Positions 18,522 to 27,087 are shown, counted from the first letter of the stretch. The stretch: 64,000 nucleotides of DNA from an uncultured Clostridia bacterium (GCA_937898625.1 CALEJF010000028.1:49841-113840), one strand, 5' to 3'. Translations and numbers: made by a program. Notes: generated by a model not told the origin, from the letters alone.

Positions 18522-18672
18522 TTTTCGGCATATTTTCCGCAATACTGCCTTGCTCTCGGCTCGCGGTATACCTATACAGCTTCGCCTTTGCAAGATTGTC
18601 TTGCGAAAAATCTGCTCAAAAAACGGTGAACAGGCTTATTATCCGCAAAACTTTACTTGAAAATATTGACAT

Positions 18673-18706
18673 ATAGGGCGGGAGATAACTCTCGCTCTAT
18701 TTTCTT
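18673..18706 (+). terminator. Terminator after the M20 peptidase
   Basis: ATAGGGCGGGAGA (18673-18685) pairs with TCTCGCTCTAT (18690-18700) with one bulge, followed by TTTCTT. The tail touches the -35 box of the next promoter. The preceding stretch 18522-18672 carries no gene that I can support. Confidence 0.6.
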
Positions 18707-18733
18707 GACAAAAGACAGTTAATATGGTTTAAT
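18705..18733 (+). promoter_or_regulatory. Sigma-A type promoter for the dockerin protein
   Basis: TTGACA (18705-18710), a 17-bp spacer and TTTAAT (18728-18733). Confidence 0.75.
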
Positions 18734-18786
18734 TTACTTGTAGAACTTTCTATAAGTTCCAATACAAATTGGGAAGGAAAATTATT

Positions 18787-20070
18787 ATGAAAAAAACTAT
18801 TTCTATTATTTTAGCATTAGTAATGGCATTGTCAGTTTTCTCTGTAATGGTATTGGCTGAAACTCCTGAAATAACCTATGTTGTTCTTTCAGAAGAAGAC
18901 AAAACCTGTAAGGTTACTGGTGCAAAAAAAGGAACAGTTGATTTGGTGATTCCGGACGAGATTGATGGTTACAAGGTAGTTGATATTGAAAACCGTGCTT
19001 TCTGGAGCAACACTGAAGTTGAAACTGTTCAAATTCCGGATACTGTGGAAAGAATCGGTCAATATGTTTTCTCAAAAACAGCAATGTATAAGAACGAGGC
19101 GAATTGGGAAAATGGTGTTCTTTATATTGGTAAATTTGTGATTACTGCAAAGGATACTCTTGAGGGCGAATATGCAATCAAAGAGGGTACAAAAGTAATG
19201 GCAGATGCTGCTTTCAGAGAGTGTAAAAAACTTACAAAAGTTACAATTCCGGAAGGAATGGAAGCTATAAGTCTCCTCGCTTTTAGAGAGTGTGTAGAGT
19301 TAACAGAGGTAAAACTCCCAACAACACTTAAAAATATTGGTGCTTATGCTTTCCTTAAATGTACAGCACTTAAATCTGTTACTCTTCCTGAAGGCGTTAA
19401 TGAGATTGGTATGTTAGCTTTCAACGGTTCAGGTCTTACTGAAATTGCAATTCCTGCAAGTGTGGAAACAATTGATGACTACGCCTTCTGTAATTGTGAA
19501 GATTTAACAGCCATTAATATTGCAGATGGTAACGAATACTATTCATCATTAGAAGGTGTTCTTTATAACAAGGGTAAGACAACTATTATTTATGCTCCTA
19601 ATAAGGTTGACTACTCAAAGGTTACATTCCCTGAAACAGTAACTACAATCGGCAAAGGTGCATTTGAGGGCGCATCTTTTGAAGAAATTGAAATTCCAAA
19701 GAATATAACTACTATTGAAACAGCAGCTTTTGAAGGTTGTGAAAACCTTAAAAGAGTTAAGATTCCTGCAACAGTAACAGATATTGGCGAAGGTGCGTTT
19801 GCGGGATGTCACGAAAGCTTCTATATTGATGCTCCTGTGGATTCATATGCTTACGCATACGCACAGGAAAACGGATTTTTGCCTAACATCTTCCTTGGAG
19901 ATGTAAATGGCGATGGTAAGGTAAGTGCCATTGACGCAAGATGGATTTTACAGTATGTTGCAGCAACCAGACCTTTTACTGCTGACCAGTTTAAAGCAGC
20001 GGATATAAACGGCGACGGCAAGGTATCAGCATTGGATGTTCGTTTGGCACTTCAGCTTGCTTCAAGCTAA
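18787..20070 (+). CDS. Secreted BspA-like leucine-rich-repeat protein with C-terminal dockerin
   Basis: 427-residue exported protein. A signal peptide (about 1-24, MKKTISIILALVMALSVFSV then LAETP) is followed by BspA-type LRR_5 repeats from about 45 to 345, with units such as FRECVELTEVKLPTTLKNIG and AFEGCENLKRVKIPATV. The C-terminal 60 residues form a type I dockerin with two calcium-loop repeats, DVNGDGKVSAIDARWILQY and DINGDGKVSALDVRLALQL. Dockerins bind cohesins, so it may attach to a cellulosome-like scaffold or cell-surface cohesin. I chose ATG 18787 with AAGGA upstream; the longer TTG start at 18769 would precede the signal peptide. Monocistronic. Confidence 0.92.
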   Translation: MKKTISIILALVMALSVFSVMVLAETPEITYVVLSEEDKTCKVTGAKKGTVDLVIPDEIDGYKVVDIENRAFWSNTEVETVQIPDTVERIGQYVFSKTAMYKNEANWENGVLYIGKFVITAKDTLEGEYAIKEGTKVMADAAFRECKKLTKVTIPEGMEAISLLAFRECVELTEVKLPTTLKNIGAYAFLKCTALKSVTLPEGVNEIGMLAFNGSGLTEIAIPASVETIDDYAFCNCEDLTAINIADGNEYYSSLEGVLYNKGKTTIIYAPNKVDYSKVTFPETVTTIGKGAFEGASFEEIEIPKNITTIETAAFEGCENLKRVKIPATVTDIGEGAFAGCHESFYIDAPVDSYAYAYAQENGFLPNIFLGDVNGDGKVSAIDARWILQYVAATRPFTADQFKAADINGDGKVSALDVRLALQLASS

Positions 20071-20090
20071 GTTATAAATAAAGAGAAACA

Positions 20091-20120
20091 GGGCAAGTGA
20101 AAAACTTGCCCTTATTTTTT
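20091..20120 (+). terminator. Intrinsic terminator
   Basis: GGGCAAGT (20091-20098), loop GAAAA, ACTTGCCC (20104-20111), then TTATTTTTTTT. Confidence 0.92.
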
Positions 20121-20131
20121 TTAATGTTTTG

Positions 20132-20160
20132 TTGACAATTAGAAATTAATCCTATATAAT
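20132..20160 (+). promoter_or_regulatory. Consensus sigma-A promoter for the RNA methyltransferase gene
   Basis: TTGACA (20132-20137), a 17-bp spacer and TATAAT (20155-20160), a perfect match. Predicted transcription begins near 20167, which rules out the GTG at 20165 as a start. Confidence 0.88.
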
Positions 20161-20191
20161 CTCTGTGAATATTTTAAAATGGAGTAATTTG

Positions 20192-21307
20192 ATGTTAATG
20201 AGGTTTTCAGCACCATGCCTTTTAGGTTTAGAGGGTTTAGTTGCTCAAGAATTGCGTGATATGGATGCTCTGAATGTTGTTGCCAACAACGGTAGAGTTG
20301 ATTTCGAGGGTGACGAAAGTATCCTTGCTCGTGCTAATATTTGTTCACGATACAGTGAAAGAATTTTAATCCGTATGGGTGAATTTAAAGCTGTTACATT
20401 TGAACAACTTTTTCAAGGTGTAAAAAAGTTACCTTGGGAAGAGTGGATAGGGAAGGTGGATGCATTTCCCGTAAAAGGATATTCTCTTAATTCTAAACTT
20501 TTTTCCGTAAGCGATTGTCAGGCAATTATCAAAAAAGCAGTTGTTGAAAGACTTAAAGAAAAATACAAACTTTCATGGTTTGAAGAAACAGGACCTGTTC
20601 ACCAGATTCAGTTTTCAATTATGAAAGATGTTGTAACATTGTTTATAGATACATCCGGTGTGGGACTTCATAAAAGAGGCTATCGCCCTGTGTCAAACTC
20701 TGCACCTATTAAAGAAACTCTTGCTGCAGCAATGGCAGACCTTGCCCGACTTCGTCATTACCATACATTTTATGATGTTTGCTGTGGTTCAGGTACAATT
20801 CTTATTGAAGGTGCTATGAAAGCCCTTAATATTGCGCCGGGACTTAAGCGCTCATTTATCTCTGAAAGATTTGAAAATATAGATTCAAAATTCTGGCAAC
20901 AAGAAAGAATGAGGGCTGCTGATTTAGTTATTCAGGATGCAGATTTTATGGCATACGGCTCCGATATTGATTTCCACGCTCTTGAAATTGCGCGAGAAAA
21001 TGCAAGACGAGCGGGAGTGGGGATGAAAATCGACCTTTCTAAAAGAGATTTGAAGGATTTTGTTCGCAAGAGCGAAAAAGGTACTGTTATTTGCAATCCA
21101 CCTTATGGGGAACGAATGTTAGATATTAAATCTGCAGAGGAAATCTACAAGACAATGGGAAGAATTTTTACTCCTGACCGTGGTTGGGCATACTATATTA
21201 TCAGCCCTGACGAAGAATTTGAAAAGGTTTTCGGCAGAAAGGCAGATAAACGACGAAAGTTATACAATGGTATGATTAAATGCCAATTATATATGTATTA
21301 CAAATGA
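20192..21307 (+). CDS. THUMP-domain 23S rRNA guanine-N2 methyltransferase (RlmL/YpsC-like)
   Basis: Class I SAM-dependent RNA methyltransferase, 371 residues. An N-terminal ferredoxin-like/THUMP RNA-binding region (about 1-155) is followed by a Rossmann methyltransferase with the SAM loop FYDVCCGSGTILIEGAM and the catalytic VICNPPYGERM, the NPPY signature of N2-guanine methylases. ATG 20192 follows GGAG by 7 nt and lies within the predicted transcript. Close to Bacillus YpsC. The exact rRNA position is inferred from the family. Confidence 0.9.
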   Translation: MLMRFSAPCLLGLEGLVAQELRDMDALNVVANNGRVDFEGDESILARANICSRYSERILIRMGEFKAVTFEQLFQGVKKLPWEEWIGKVDAFPVKGYSLNSKLFSVSDCQAIIKKAVVERLKEKYKLSWFEETGPVHQIQFSIMKDVVTLFIDTSGVGLHKRGYRPVSNSAPIKETLAAAMADLARLRHYHTFYDVCCGSGTILIEGAMKALNIAPGLKRSFISERFENIDSKFWQQERMRAADLVIQDADFMAYGSDIDFHALEIARENARRAGVGMKIDLSKRDLKDFVRKSEKGTVICNPPYGERMLDIKSAEEIYKTMGRIFTPDRGWAYYIISPDEEFEKVFGRKADKRRKLYNGMIKCQLYMYYK

Positions 21308-21323
21308 TTTTTAGGAGAAGGAT

Positions 21324-22256
21324 ATGAAACACATTTTTATTATTAACCCCAAATCCGGTAAAGGTCGCAAGGCAAGAAATTTTGCTTTGAAGGCAGAGCA
21401 CTATTTAAAAACACATAATCTTGATGGATATGTTTACAGAACACAAGGCCCTCGTGACGGTATGAGACATGCTGAGGAAGTTGCCAAAAAAGGTGAGCCT
21501 GTTCGTTTCTATTCCTGTGGCGGTGATGGTTGTCTTTATGAAGTAGTTAACGGTTGTTATAAATATCCTAACTGTGAAGTAGCAAATATTCCGTTAGGTT
21601 CAGGTAACGACTTTAACCGCCTTTTCGGCAGAAATACGAGTATTGATGACCATGTAAATGGTGTTCCTGTAAAACTTGACCTTATTGAAACTGCTGATGG
21701 TGAGGTTTCAATCAACGAATGTGCAATGGGTGTTGACTCAGAGGTTTGTGCTATGCAGTCCGATTTCAAAAAGATACCTTTTGTAAGTGGTACTTTGGCA
21801 TATACTCTTGCAGCAGTTAAGGCTATTCTTAAAGGAAAACTCACAAATCATTTCAGGATTTCCATTGATGGTGAGTTGCATGACGATGACGATTATCTTT
21901 TCTGCTATATCGGTAACTCCCGTTGGTACGGCGGGGGCTATCAGGCAGCTCCATCAGCTATGCCAAACGATGGTTTGATTGAATGTGTTATGGTTAAATT
22001 CCCTAAGGAACTTAAGGGAAGTAATCCCCTTGGACTTATTCCTCTTCTTGGCAGATATAAGAAGGGAGAGCATGTTGAATGGGATTTCACAACAGTTAAG
22101 AGATGTAAGCATGTAAAGGTTGAGAGTGCTAGCCCTGCAGCAGTTAATGTCGACGGTGAATGTGCTTATGTTACTGAAAGAGAATTCAAGATGCTTGAGA
22201 GTGCAATAACATTTGTTGTTCATCGTGGCTCTCCATTCCTTGATATGATAAAATAA
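21324..22256 (+). CDS. Diacylglycerol/lipid kinase, DagK/YegS family
   Basis: 310-residue kinase phosphorylating diacylglycerol or a related lipid at the membrane face. Nucleotide-binding hallmarks are IINPKSGKGRKARN, the SCGGDGCLYEVVNG glycine motif, and IPLGSGNDFNRLFG. A C-terminal beta-sandwich domain contains SPAAVNVDGE. It starts 16 nt after the methyltransferase gene, with TAGGAGAAGG as the ribosome site, so the two are likely cotranscribed. Confidence 0.9.
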   Translation: MKHIFIINPKSGKGRKARNFALKAEHYLKTHNLDGYVYRTQGPRDGMRHAEEVAKKGEPVRFYSCGGDGCLYEVVNGCYKYPNCEVANIPLGSGNDFNRLFGRNTSIDDHVNGVPVKLDLIETADGEVSINECAMGVDSEVCAMQSDFKKIPFVSGTLAYTLAAVKAILKGKLTNHFRISIDGELHDDDDYLFCYIGNSRWYGGGYQAAPSAMPNDGLIECVMVKFPKELKGSNPLGLIPLLGRYKKGEHVEWDFTTVKRCKHVKVESASPAAVNVDGECAYVTEREFKMLESAITFVVHRGSPFLDMIK

Positions 22257-22266
22257 TAAAATCGGA

Positions 22267-22299
22267 TGGTGGATGAGATGTGACTTATCCACCATTTTT
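22267..22299 (+). terminator. Intrinsic terminator
   Basis: TGGTGGAT (22267-22274) pairs with ATCCACCA (22287-22294), followed by TTTTT. It ends 17 nt before the next start, so read-through to rsmE is possible. Confidence 0.8.
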
Positions 22300-22316
22300 G
22301 TAAAGGGAAGATATTT

Positions 22317-23063
22317 ATGCACAATTTTTTTGTTAATGAAAACCAAAAATTGAATAATAAATATGTTATAACAGGTATTGATTTTAACCATATAAAAAAT
22401 GTTTTGCGAATGGTTGTTGGGGATACTTTTTTGGTTAGTGATAATGGTGTCAGTAATCTCTGTGAAATTGAGAGTTTCGAAAACGACACGGTAATAGCAA
22501 AAATTATTGAAGAAAACTACAATGATACGAGTCTGCCAATCAGCATTTATCTTTTCCAGGGGCTTCCTAAAGGGGATAAAATGGAGTTGATTATTCAAAA
22601 GACTGTTGAGTTGGGTGTCGAGAGCATAATTCCCGTAGAAATGAACCGTTGTGTTGTGAAACTTGATGATAAGAAAAAGAAAAGTAAAGTTTCCCGTTGG
22701 CAGGCAATTTCCGAAAGCGCTGCAAAGCAGAGTAAATGCAATAAAATTCCTGAAATATCAGATGTGATTACATATAAACAAGCTTTGGAAAAGGCAAAAA
22801 CTCTTGATTTACTCTTAGTGCCCTACGAGAGCAAAAACGGAATGGAAGACACAAAAAATGCCCTTGCTCAAATTAAAACAGGTATGTCCGTGGGTATTCT
22901 AATTGGTCCTGAAGGTGGATTTGACGAAAAGGAAATTGATTTGGCAGTAGAAAATGGAGGAAAAGTGATTTCTTTGGGCAAACGAATTCTCCGTACTGAA
23001 ACTGCAGCAATTACATCTGTTGGAATGTGTATGTTACACGCAGAAATGCGTTTGGGAGAGTAA
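22317..23063 (+). CDS. rsmE: 16S rRNA m3U1498 methyltransferase
   Basis: SPOUT-class methyltransferase, 248 residues. The N-terminal PUA-like part (HNFFVNENQKLNNKY, DFNHIKNVLRM) is followed by IYLFQGLPKGDKMELIIQKT, SESAAKQSKCN, and the trefoil-knot SAM site ILIGPEGGFDEKEI with LGKRILRTETAA. The start follows AAGGGAAG. Another methyltransferase gene follows after 1 nt. Confidence 0.94.
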   Translation: MHNFFVNENQKLNNKYVITGIDFNHIKNVLRMVVGDTFLVSDNGVSNLCEIESFENDTVIAKIIEENYNDTSLPISIYLFQGLPKGDKMELIIQKTVELGVESIIPVEMNRCVVKLDDKKKKSKVSRWQAISESAAKQSKCNKIPEISDVITYKQALEKAKTLDLLLVPYESKNGMEDTKNALAQIKTGMSVGILIGPEGGFDEKEIDLAVENGGKVISLGKRILRTETAAITSVGMCMLHAEMRLGE

Positions 23064-23064
23064 A

Positions 23065-24420
23065 ATGAAACAATTACCTGTTGAATTTGAAAACAGAATG
23101 AAAGCATTGTTAGGTGACGAGTTTGAGGATTTTAAAAAGTCCTATGAGGAGTCGCCAGTTCGTGCTTTTCGTGTGAACACGGATAAAATTTCAGTTGATA
23201 ATTTTGAAAAAATCAATCCGTTCCAAACTGAAAGAATTCCTTATGTACATAATGGCTTTTACTTTAACTATGATGGCATCGGCAACCACCCTTATCACCA
23301 CGCAGGTATGATTTATATTCAAGAACCTGCAGCTATGGTACCCGTTGAAAGTATTGATATTCAACCTCAGTGGAAAGTTCTTGATTTGTGTGCTGCACCG
23401 GGTGGCAAAAGCAGTCAGATAAAAAACAAGTTGGGCGAAGATGGCGTTCTTGTTTCAAATGAGATTGTCCCATCAAGATGCAAGATTTTGACAGGAAATA
23501 TGGAACGAATGGGCTTTAAAAATGTTGTAACAACCTGTATGAATCCTCAAAAATTGTTAAATGTATTTCCCGAAACCTTTGATATGATTATGGTTGATGC
23601 ACCTTGTTCAGGGGAGGGAATGTTCCGTAAAGAGGAAATTGCAATTGATGAGTGGAGTCCTGAAAATGTTAAAATGTGTGCAGAGCGTCAGGCAGAAATT
23701 CTTGATTGTGCTGTCAAAATGCTTAAATCAGGTGGATATATAGTCTACTCAACCTGCACATTCTCACTCCACGAAAATGAGATGACCGTTGATGCCTTTT
23801 TACAACGACACCCTGAATTTGAGCTTGTGCCAACAACTGAAAGGGTGAGAGAAAATACTGCTGACGGAGTATGTTTTGACGGTTGTAAATGTGAAAACAT
23901 TCGTTATACCCGTCGTTGCTATCCTCATAAGACAAAGGGTGAAGGACAATTCGTAGCAGTGCTTCACAATACAAATGACAATTACGCAGGAAAATCATTT
24001 TCTTCAACTAATAAAGAGAGAATTGATAAAGTAGTTATTGATTTCCTTAATGATGCACTTGTTGATTACAATAAAAGTAATGTGCTTATGTATAACGGAA
24101 ACCCTGTATATTTTACACCTGATTTTCTTGTTGGAAAGGGTACTGCTTTTTCTTGTGGTGTTACAATTGGTGAAATTCGCAAAAATTATATTCAACCGCA
24201 TCATCAATTCTTTATGGCATTGGGAACTGAATTCAGGAGAAAAATAGAACTGTCAGCAGATAGCGAAGAACTTAAAAAATATCTTCACGGCGAAGAATTT
24301 GAAACCAATTGTCCAAATGGGTGGGCAGTGGTTATAGTTGATGGTTGTACAGTAGGTGGAGTAAAAGTTTCAAACGGCAGAGCGAAAAACCATTATCCTA
24401 AGGGACTAAGAACAAAATAA
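23065..24420 (+). CDS. rRNA m5C methyltransferase, NOL1/NOP2/Sun (RsmF-like)
   Basis: 451-residue cytosine-5 RNA methyltransferase. The SAM loop is VLDLCAAPGGKSSQI. Two catalytic cysteines are in DAPCSGEGMFRKE and YSTCTFSLHENE. The C-terminal 120 residues form an RsmF-type RNA-binding/PUA-like extension ending NGRAKNHYPKGLR. I chose ATG 23065, preceded by GGGAG. The frame extends upstream into rsmE but that part is not family-like. It is coupled to rsmE. The target rRNA nucleotide is not decidable from sequence alone. Confidence 0.9.
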   Translation: MKQLPVEFENRMKALLGDEFEDFKKSYEESPVRAFRVNTDKISVDNFEKINPFQTERIPYVHNGFYFNYDGIGNHPYHHAGMIYIQEPAAMVPVESIDIQPQWKVLDLCAAPGGKSSQIKNKLGEDGVLVSNEIVPSRCKILTGNMERMGFKNVVTTCMNPQKLLNVFPETFDMIMVDAPCSGEGMFRKEEIAIDEWSPENVKMCAERQAEILDCAVKMLKSGGYIVYSTCTFSLHENEMTVDAFLQRHPEFELVPTTERVRENTADGVCFDGCKCENIRYTRRCYPHKTKGEGQFVAVLHNTNDNYAGKSFSSTNKERIDKVVIDFLNDALVDYNKSNVLMYNGNPVYFTPDFLVGKGTAFSCGVTIGEIRKNYIQPHHQFFMALGTEFRRKIELSADSEELKKYLHGEEFETNCPNGWAVVIVDGCTVGGVKVSNGRAKNHYPKGLRTK

Positions 24421-24431
24421 TGCTTTATTGT

Positions 24432-24457
24432 CAGGCTCTCCTTGTTGCGAGAGCCTA
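24432..24457 (+). terminator. Probable terminator hairpin after the m5C methyltransferase
   Basis: AGGCTCTC and GAGAGCCT form a stable 8-bp stem around CTTGTTGC. The following tract (ATAAACTTCTT) is a weak U-run. Confidence 0.5.
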
Positions 24458-24465
24458 TAAACTTC

Positions 24466-24494
24466 TTGACAAACACCCAAAACCTTTGTATAAT
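24466..24494 (+). promoter_or_regulatory. Consensus promoter for tRNA-Thr
   Basis: TTGACA (24466-24471), a 17-bp spacer and TATAAT (24489-24494), a perfect match ending 20 bp before the tRNA. Confidence 0.88.
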
Positions 24495-24514
24495 AACCCT
24501 TGCAAATTTAATAT

Positions 24515-24590
24515 GCTGCTATGGCTCAGGTGGCAGAGCACGTCCTTGGTAAGGACGAGGTCACCGGTTCGAATCCGGTTAGCAGCTCCA
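24515..24590 (+). tRNA. tRNA-Thr (GGT anticodon)
   Basis: 76-nt cloverleaf with acceptor GCTGCTA/TAGCAGC, D-arm GCTCAGGTGGCAGAGC, anticodon stem CGTCC/GGACG around TTGGTAA (anticodon GGT) and T-arm ACCGG-TTCGAAT-CCGGT. The CCA end is encoded after discriminator T. It reads ACC and ACU threonine codons. A single gene with its own promoter. Any open frame through this region is spurious. Confidence 0.95.
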
Positions 24591-24800
24591 AAGAAAAACC
24601 GTTGAAAACCTTGTGAATAGAGGCTTTTAGTGGTTTTTTTGTGTTTTATATGTTATTTCTTTTAAATACCTCTTTTTAATTTAAAACGATGTGAAACTAT
24701 TTAGATTACTAACACAATTACAAACAAATATTAAAAGATTTAATGTTTGTGTTGTGGATATCAATTATATAACCATTTATGGGTAAAACCACATATTTTC

Positions 24801-24829
24801 TTGACAAATAAAAATATTTATGCTAAAAT
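24801..24829 (+). promoter_or_regulatory. Promoter of the sdpRI-like operon
   Basis: TTGACA (24801-24806), a 17-bp spacer and TAAAAT (24824-24829) with TG at the extended -10 position. The stretch from the tRNA to here (24591-24800) is AT-rich and shows only a weak hairpin ending in GGTTTTTTT near 24640. Confidence 0.8.
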
Positions 24830-24832
24830 ACA

Positions 24833-24857
24833 TTTAACATTTAAGTTAAATGTTAAA
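24833..24857 (+). promoter_or_regulatory. 25-bp perfect palindromic operator
   Basis: Half-site TTTAACATTTAA (24833-24844), central G, and its exact reverse complement (24846-24857). It begins 4 bp after the -10 box and covers the transcription start. A dimeric ArsR-type repressor bound here would block initiation, which suggests autorepression by the next gene. Confidence 0.8.
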
Positions 24858-24868
24858 GGAGTGAGCTT

Positions 24869-25144
24869 GTGGGAATTCAAAATACATTAAAAGCCCTTTC
24901 TGACCCAGTACGCAGAGAAATACTTAATATGCTTAAAAACGGACAGATGACAGCGGGGGAAATAACCGAAAAATTTGATATTACGGGTGCTGCAATTTCA
25001 CGACATCTTTCCGTGCTTAAAGAAGCCGACCTTGTAAGGGATAAAAGGGACGGAAAATTCATAATCTATGAGTTGAACGCATCCGTGCTTGAAGAAATTA
25101 TGCTTTGGATAACAGATTTGAAAGGAGATAGTAATAATGATTAA
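24869..25144 (+). CDS. ArsR-family repressor, SdpR-like
   Basis: 91-residue winged-helix regulator. LKALSDPVRREILNMLKNG and TAGEITEKFDITGAAISRHL are the classic ArsR helices, with KRDGKFIIYELN as the wing. No cysteine metal site is seen, as in SdpR/autorepressor types. The start is GTG with AAGGAG 7 nt upstream. It overlaps the SdpI-like gene by 8 nt, the sdpR-sdpI arrangement of Bacillus. It probably represses its own operon through the palindrome at 24833-24857. Confidence 0.9.
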   Translation: MGIQNTLKALSDPVRREILNMLKNGQMTAGEITEKFDITGAAISRHLSVLKEADLVRDKRDGKFIIYELNASVLEEIMLWITDLKGDSNND

Positions 25145-25778
25145 GAAGAATTTATCAAAACTGATAATCACATCATTGGTAACACTTATACCAATAGTTA
25201 TTGGGCTTATTCTGTGGGATAAGTTGCCCGACCAAGTCCCTATGCATTGGGGAGCAAATGGCGAAGTTGATGGCTATGGTAACAAAGCAACGGCAGTATT
25301 TGTGATGCCTTTAGTGTTGGTTGCAGCTCATTGGATTTGTGTTGTTGGAACAAGCCTTGACCCCAAAAAGCAAAATATCAACGATAAAATGTTTACACTC
25401 GTTTTGTGGATTATTCCTGTTATATCCTTGCTTTGCAACTCAATGGTTTATGCAACAGCCCTTGGTTATAAGATAAGCGTTGAAATAATTATGCCACTTT
25501 TTATGGGTGCATTGTTTATTGTAATCGGCAACTATTTTCCAAAATGCAAGCAGAGTTACACAGTGGGAATTAAAATTCCTTGGACATTAAATGATGAAGA
25601 AAACTGGAATAAAACACACCGCATGGCAGGCTTCCTCTGGGTAATCGGCGGTATTGTAATAATGGCAACAGCATTTTTAGGATTATTCTGGCTTTTCTTT
25701 GTTGTGCTTATCCCAATGGTAATTGTTCCATTTGTTTATTCCTATGTTCTTTACAAGAAGAAGCAAAACAAAGATTGA
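25137..25778 (+). CDS. SdpI-family membrane protein (DUF1648 plus SdpI)
   Basis: 213-residue membrane protein with six predicted transmembrane helices. The DUF1648 signature (PDQVPMHWGANGEVDGYGNK) sits after the first helix. The C-terminal SdpI part has VGIKIPWTLNDEENWNKTHR, then the last helices. In Bacillus subtilis SdpI gives immunity to the SdpC toxin and titrates the SdpR repressor at the membrane. That role here is inferred from family and operon; no toxin gene is present in the window. Confidence 0.88.
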   Translation: MIKKNLSKLIITSLVTLIPIVIGLILWDKLPDQVPMHWGANGEVDGYGNKATAVFVMPLVLVAAHWICVVGTSLDPKKQNINDKMFTLVLWIIPVISLLCNSMVYATALGYKISVEIIMPLFMGALFIVIGNYFPKCKQSYTVGIKIPWTLNDEENWNKTHRMAGFLWVIGGIVIMATAFLGLFWLFFVVLIPMVIVPFVYSYVLYKKKQNKD

Positions 25779-25793
25779 TAATATTTCATTACA

Positions 25794-25830
25794 AAATCCT
25801 CCATATTTCTCTTGAAATATTGGAGGATTT
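25794..25830 (+). terminator. Strong terminator-like hairpin after the SdpI gene
   Basis: A 16-bp stem (25794-25809 with 25814-25830, one bulge) around TCTT. Its right arm also carries the -35 element of the following promoter. Confidence 0.75.
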
Positions 25831-25840
25831 ATTGTATAAT
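25812..25840 (+). promoter_or_regulatory. Promoter of the iron alcohol dehydrogenase gene
   Basis: TTGAAA (25812-25817), a 17-bp spacer and TATAAT (25835-25840). The -35 box is inside the hairpin of the preceding terminator. Confidence 0.8.
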
Positions 25841-25892
25841 GTTATTGTTAAAATTTTGTCAGACTTTTCTGGCTTACGGAGGTAAATTAATT

Positions 25893-27041
25893 ATGGCAAA
25901 TCGTTTTGTACTTAACGAAACATCTTATCACGGCAAAGGTGCTATTGCTGCTATTGCTGACGAAATCAAAGCAAGAGGCTTTAAAAAGGCTTTCGTTTGC
26001 TCCGACCCTGACCTTATTAAGTTTGGTGTTACTAAAAAGGTAACAGACATTCTTGATAATGCAGAAATCCCTTATGAAATCTATTCAAATATCAAACCAA
26101 ACCCAACAATTGAAAATGTTCAGACAGGTGTTGAAGCATTTAAAGCAGCAGGCACAGATTGTATCGTAGCAATTGGTGGCGGTTCTTCAATGGATACAGC
26201 AAAGGCTATCGGTATCATCATCACAAATCCGGAATTCAGTGATGTTCGCTCACTTGAAGGTGTTGCACCAACAAAGAACCCTTGCGTTCCAATTATCGCA
26301 GTTCCAACAACAGCAGGTACAGCAGCAGAAGTTACAATCAACTATGTTATCACAGATGCTGAAAAAGACAGAAAGATGGTTTGCGTTGATGTTCACGACA
26401 TTCCAGTTGTAGCAGTTGTTGACCCTGATATGATGGCATCAATGCCAAAGGGCCTTACAGCAGCAACAGGTATGGATGCGCTTACTCATGCTATTGAAGG
26501 CTACATCACAAAGGGTGCATGGGAACTTTCAGATATGTTCCACATTAAGGCTATCGAAATTATCGCAAAATCACTTCGCGGTGCAGTTGAAAACACAGAC
26601 GAGGGCAGAGAGGGTATGGCTCTCGGTCAGTATGTTGCAGGTATGGGCTTTAGTAATGTAGGTCTTGGTATTGTTCACTCAATGGCTCATCCTCTTGGTG
26701 CTCTTTATGACACACCTCACGGTGTTGCAAATGCTATTATTCTTCCAACAGTTATGGAATATAATGCTCCTGCAACAGGTGAAAAGTACAGGGATATCGC
26801 AAAGGCTATGGGTGTAGATGGTGTTGATGCTATGAGCCTCCAGGATGCAAGAAAAGCTGCAATCGATGCAGTTAAGCAACTTTCTGTTGATGTTGGTATT
26901 CCAACAGACCTTAAAGAAATCGTTAAGGCAGAGGATATTGATTTCTTATCACAGTCTGCATTTGATGATGCTTGCCGTCCAGGTAACCCAAGAGATACAA
27001 GTGTTGAAGAAATTAAAGAACTCTATCTTTCACTTATGTAA
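25893..27041 (+). CDS. Iron-dependent alcohol dehydrogenase, FucO-like (lactaldehyde reductase)
   Basis: 382-residue group III NAD(P)-dependent oxidoreductase, the length of FucO. Seen are the nucleotide loop AIGGGSSMDTAKA, VPTTAGTAAEVTINYVI, and metal-ligand histidines in MDALTHAIEGY and HSMAHPLGALYDTPHG. Likely interconverts lactaldehyde and propanediol or another short alcohol/aldehyde pair; no fucose or rhamnose genes adjoin, so the substrate is open. ATG 25893 follows GGAGGTAA. The longer frame upstream includes the promoter and is rejected. Confidence 0.92.
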   Translation: MANRFVLNETSYHGKGAIAAIADEIKARGFKKAFVCSDPDLIKFGVTKKVTDILDNAEIPYEIYSNIKPNPTIENVQTGVEAFKAAGTDCIVAIGGGSSMDTAKAIGIIITNPEFSDVRSLEGVAPTKNPCVPIIAVPTTAGTAAEVTINYVITDAEKDRKMVCVDVHDIPVVAVVDPDMMASMPKGLTAATGMDALTHAIEGYITKGAWELSDMFHIKAIEIIAKSLRGAVENTDEGREGMALGQYVAGMGFSNVGLGIVHSMAHPLGALYDTPHGVANAIILPTVMEYNAPATGEKYRDIAKAMGVDGVDAMSLQDARKAAIDAVKQLSVDVGIPTDLKEIVKAEDIDFLSQSAFDDACRPGNPRDTSVEEIKELYLSLM

Positions 27042-27055
27042 TTAAACATATACTA

Positions 27056-27087
27056 GTATGGCGGGGGCTTGCTTGCTCCCGCCATAC
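27056..27087 (+). terminator. Terminator hairpin after the alcohol dehydrogenase
   Basis: GTATGGCGGG (27056-27065) pairs exactly with CCCGCCATAC (27078-27087). The U-tract is weak. Confidence 0.7.

Noticed and set aside
24420..24605. Short plus-strand frame
   Set aside because: It runs through the tRNA-Thr promoter and gene.
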